Source of the DNA: JACDER01 sp963842575
GTDB taxonomy: Bacteria > Actinomycetota > Thermoleophilia > Gaiellales > Gaiellaceae
Length of the DNA: 64,000 nucleotides
Reading direction: 5' to 3'
Assembly: GCA_963842575.1 (NCBI GenBank)
Contig: CAWJGS010000004.1
Span: 186,001 to 250,000, forward strand
Below, in pieces: positions 63,325-64,000 of the stretch (positions within the stretch are counted from its first letter, which is position 1; the number at the start of each line of letters is the position of its first letter). Under the pieces are notes generated by a model that worked only from the letters and a program-made list of their open reading frames with translations, was not told where the DNA came from and did not search any database. The position numbers were made by a program, and so were the translations under genes.

Positions 63325-64000
63325 TCACCGCTTCGTGGTGCGCCGTTTGCGCGGTTTCGACGGCCCCTTCGTCCGCCGCTCGGCCAGTAATTCCGACGCC
63401 CGCTCGAGCGTAATCGTATCGGGCGTGTCGGCGCCGCGAATCGTGGCGTTGACGTCCCCGTCCGTGACGTACGGCCCGAAACGGCCGTCCTTCACGACGA
63501 CCGGCTTCTGCGTCTCCGGATCCTCGCCGAGCTCGCGCAGCGGCGCGGCGGCGGTCTGCCGGCGGCGGCCCTTGGGCTGGGAGAGGAGACCGAGCGCTTC
63601 CTCGAGCGTGACCTCGAGCAACTGCTCCTCGCGGTCGAGCGAGCGCGATTCCTTGCCCTTCTGGACGTAGGGGCCATAGCGGCCGTTCCGCGCGACGACC
63701 TCCTCGCCGTCCGCAGGGTCGGCGCCGAGCACGCGTGGGATGGTCAGCAGGCGGAGCCCGTCCTCGAGCGTGATCGTCTCGAGGGACATGCTCTGGAAGA
63801 GCGACGCGGTGCGCGGCTTCTCCTTCGACCCCTCCTCCACCACCTCGGTCACGTACGGGCCGTACCTCCCGTTGCGGGCGACGATGTCGCGACCGGTCCC
63901 GGGATCGGTGCCGAGCGTGCGGTCTTCGGAGGGCTGGGAGAGCAGCTCCTCGGCCTTCTCGGCCGTCAGCTCGTCCGGGACGATGTGCGGCGGGACGCTC
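63325..64000 (-). CDS. topA: DNA topoisomerase I, C-terminal part (5' end outside window)
   Basis: Relaxes negative supercoils. Only the last ~225 codons are inside the window. They form three or more C-terminal repeats: IVARNGRYGPYV (63855 region), VVARNGRYGPYV and VVVKDGRFGPYV, each followed by a region with the LT(L/E)..A.ELL..... pattern, and a Lys/Arg-rich tail (RRTKGPSKPRKRRTTKR). These tandem 'NGR(Y/F)GPYV' domains are characteristic of actinobacterial and related TopA tails. No zinc-finger Cys motif is visible in this part. Confidence 0.93.
   Translation of the reverse strand, partial: SVPPHIVPDELTAEKAEELLSQPSEDRTLGTDPGTGRDIVARNGRYGPYVTEVVEEGSKEKPRTASLFQSMSLETITLEDGLRLLTIPRVLGADPADGEEVVARNGRYGPYVQKGKESRSLDREEQLLEVTLEEALGLLSQPKGRRRQTAAAPLRELGEDPETQKPVVVKDGRFGPYVTDGDVNATIRGADTPDTITLERASELLAERRTKGPSKPRKRRTTKR

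Overview
The window is about 64 kb of very GC-rich, densely coded bacterial DNA. Many adjacent genes overlap by 4 bp (ATGA, GTGA or TTGA). The gene content points to a deep-branching actinobacterium: menaquinone-type UbiE, a PimA-like glycosyltransferase paired with a flippase-like membrane protein, a roadblock-domain protein, and RpoD with the RpsI/RplM pair. Class Thermoleophilia is a plausible guess, but that rank is inference, not something read from the sequence. No rRNA, tRNA, CRISPR array, insertion sequence or prophage was recognised, and no gene-free stretch exceeds 300 bp.

Layout. 1-4.4 kb: glmS, glmM and the ribosomal pair rpsI/rplM. 4.5-6.5 kb: a uracil-DNA glycosylase, a phospholipase D-like protein and an encapsulated-ferritin-like protein. 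6.5-14.9 kb (minus strand): guaA, guaB, a PfkB kinase, a D-Ala-D-Ala carboxypeptidase, a LysM protein, pyrF, hup, pyrE and a roadblock protein. 14.9-17.9 kb: YihY, then rdgB/rph/murI. 17.9-23.1 kb (plus strand): a secreted hydrolase, two secreted paralogues of unknown function, a class I amidotransferase and an EamA transporter. 23.1-27.9 kb (minus strand): an eight-gene translationally coupled repair/detoxification operon (alkA, HIT, two GNATs, GST, alpha/beta hydrolase, rhodanese, NUDIX). 28.4-38.8 kb: tyrosine/homogentisate catabolism (hppD, hmgA, a FAH-family gene, a PaaK-like ligase) interleaved with a PadR regulator pair, a CDF transporter and a heavily frameshifted cyclase/ATPase gene. 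38.8-46.4 kb: MFS and EamA transporters, FabL, proline dehydrogenase with a class III aminotransferase, and a TolB-like lipoprotein. 46.4-51.3 kb (plus strand): ubiE, a membrane protein, a large coiled-coil membrane protein, xseAB and a cyclic-nucleotide-binding protein. 51.3-54.4 kb: glycerate kinase, flippase-like protein and glycosyltransferase. 54.5-64 kb: adenosine deaminase, an inverted repeat, an operon of a complete peptide ABC transporter with a cytoplasmic NlpC/P60 peptidase (probable muropeptide recycling), rpoD, and the 3' part of topA.

A striking property of the sequence is a set of otherwise well-conserved genes broken by single-base shifts. The isolated shifts, in eight genes, are all consistent with one extra base. 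One 3.3-kb gene (34431-37746) carries about twenty shifts. Intact motifs continue in the new frame each time, so sequence or assembly error is the simplest explanation; in-vivo frameshifting or very recent decay is the alternative.

The most biologically interesting items are the orphan encapsulated-ferritin-like protein, the repair/detoxification operon, the CDF transporter with three tandem C-terminal domains, the peptide importer plus NlpC/P60 module, the leaderless-looking PadR/HAAS switch next to hmgA, and two families of palindromic intergenic elements.
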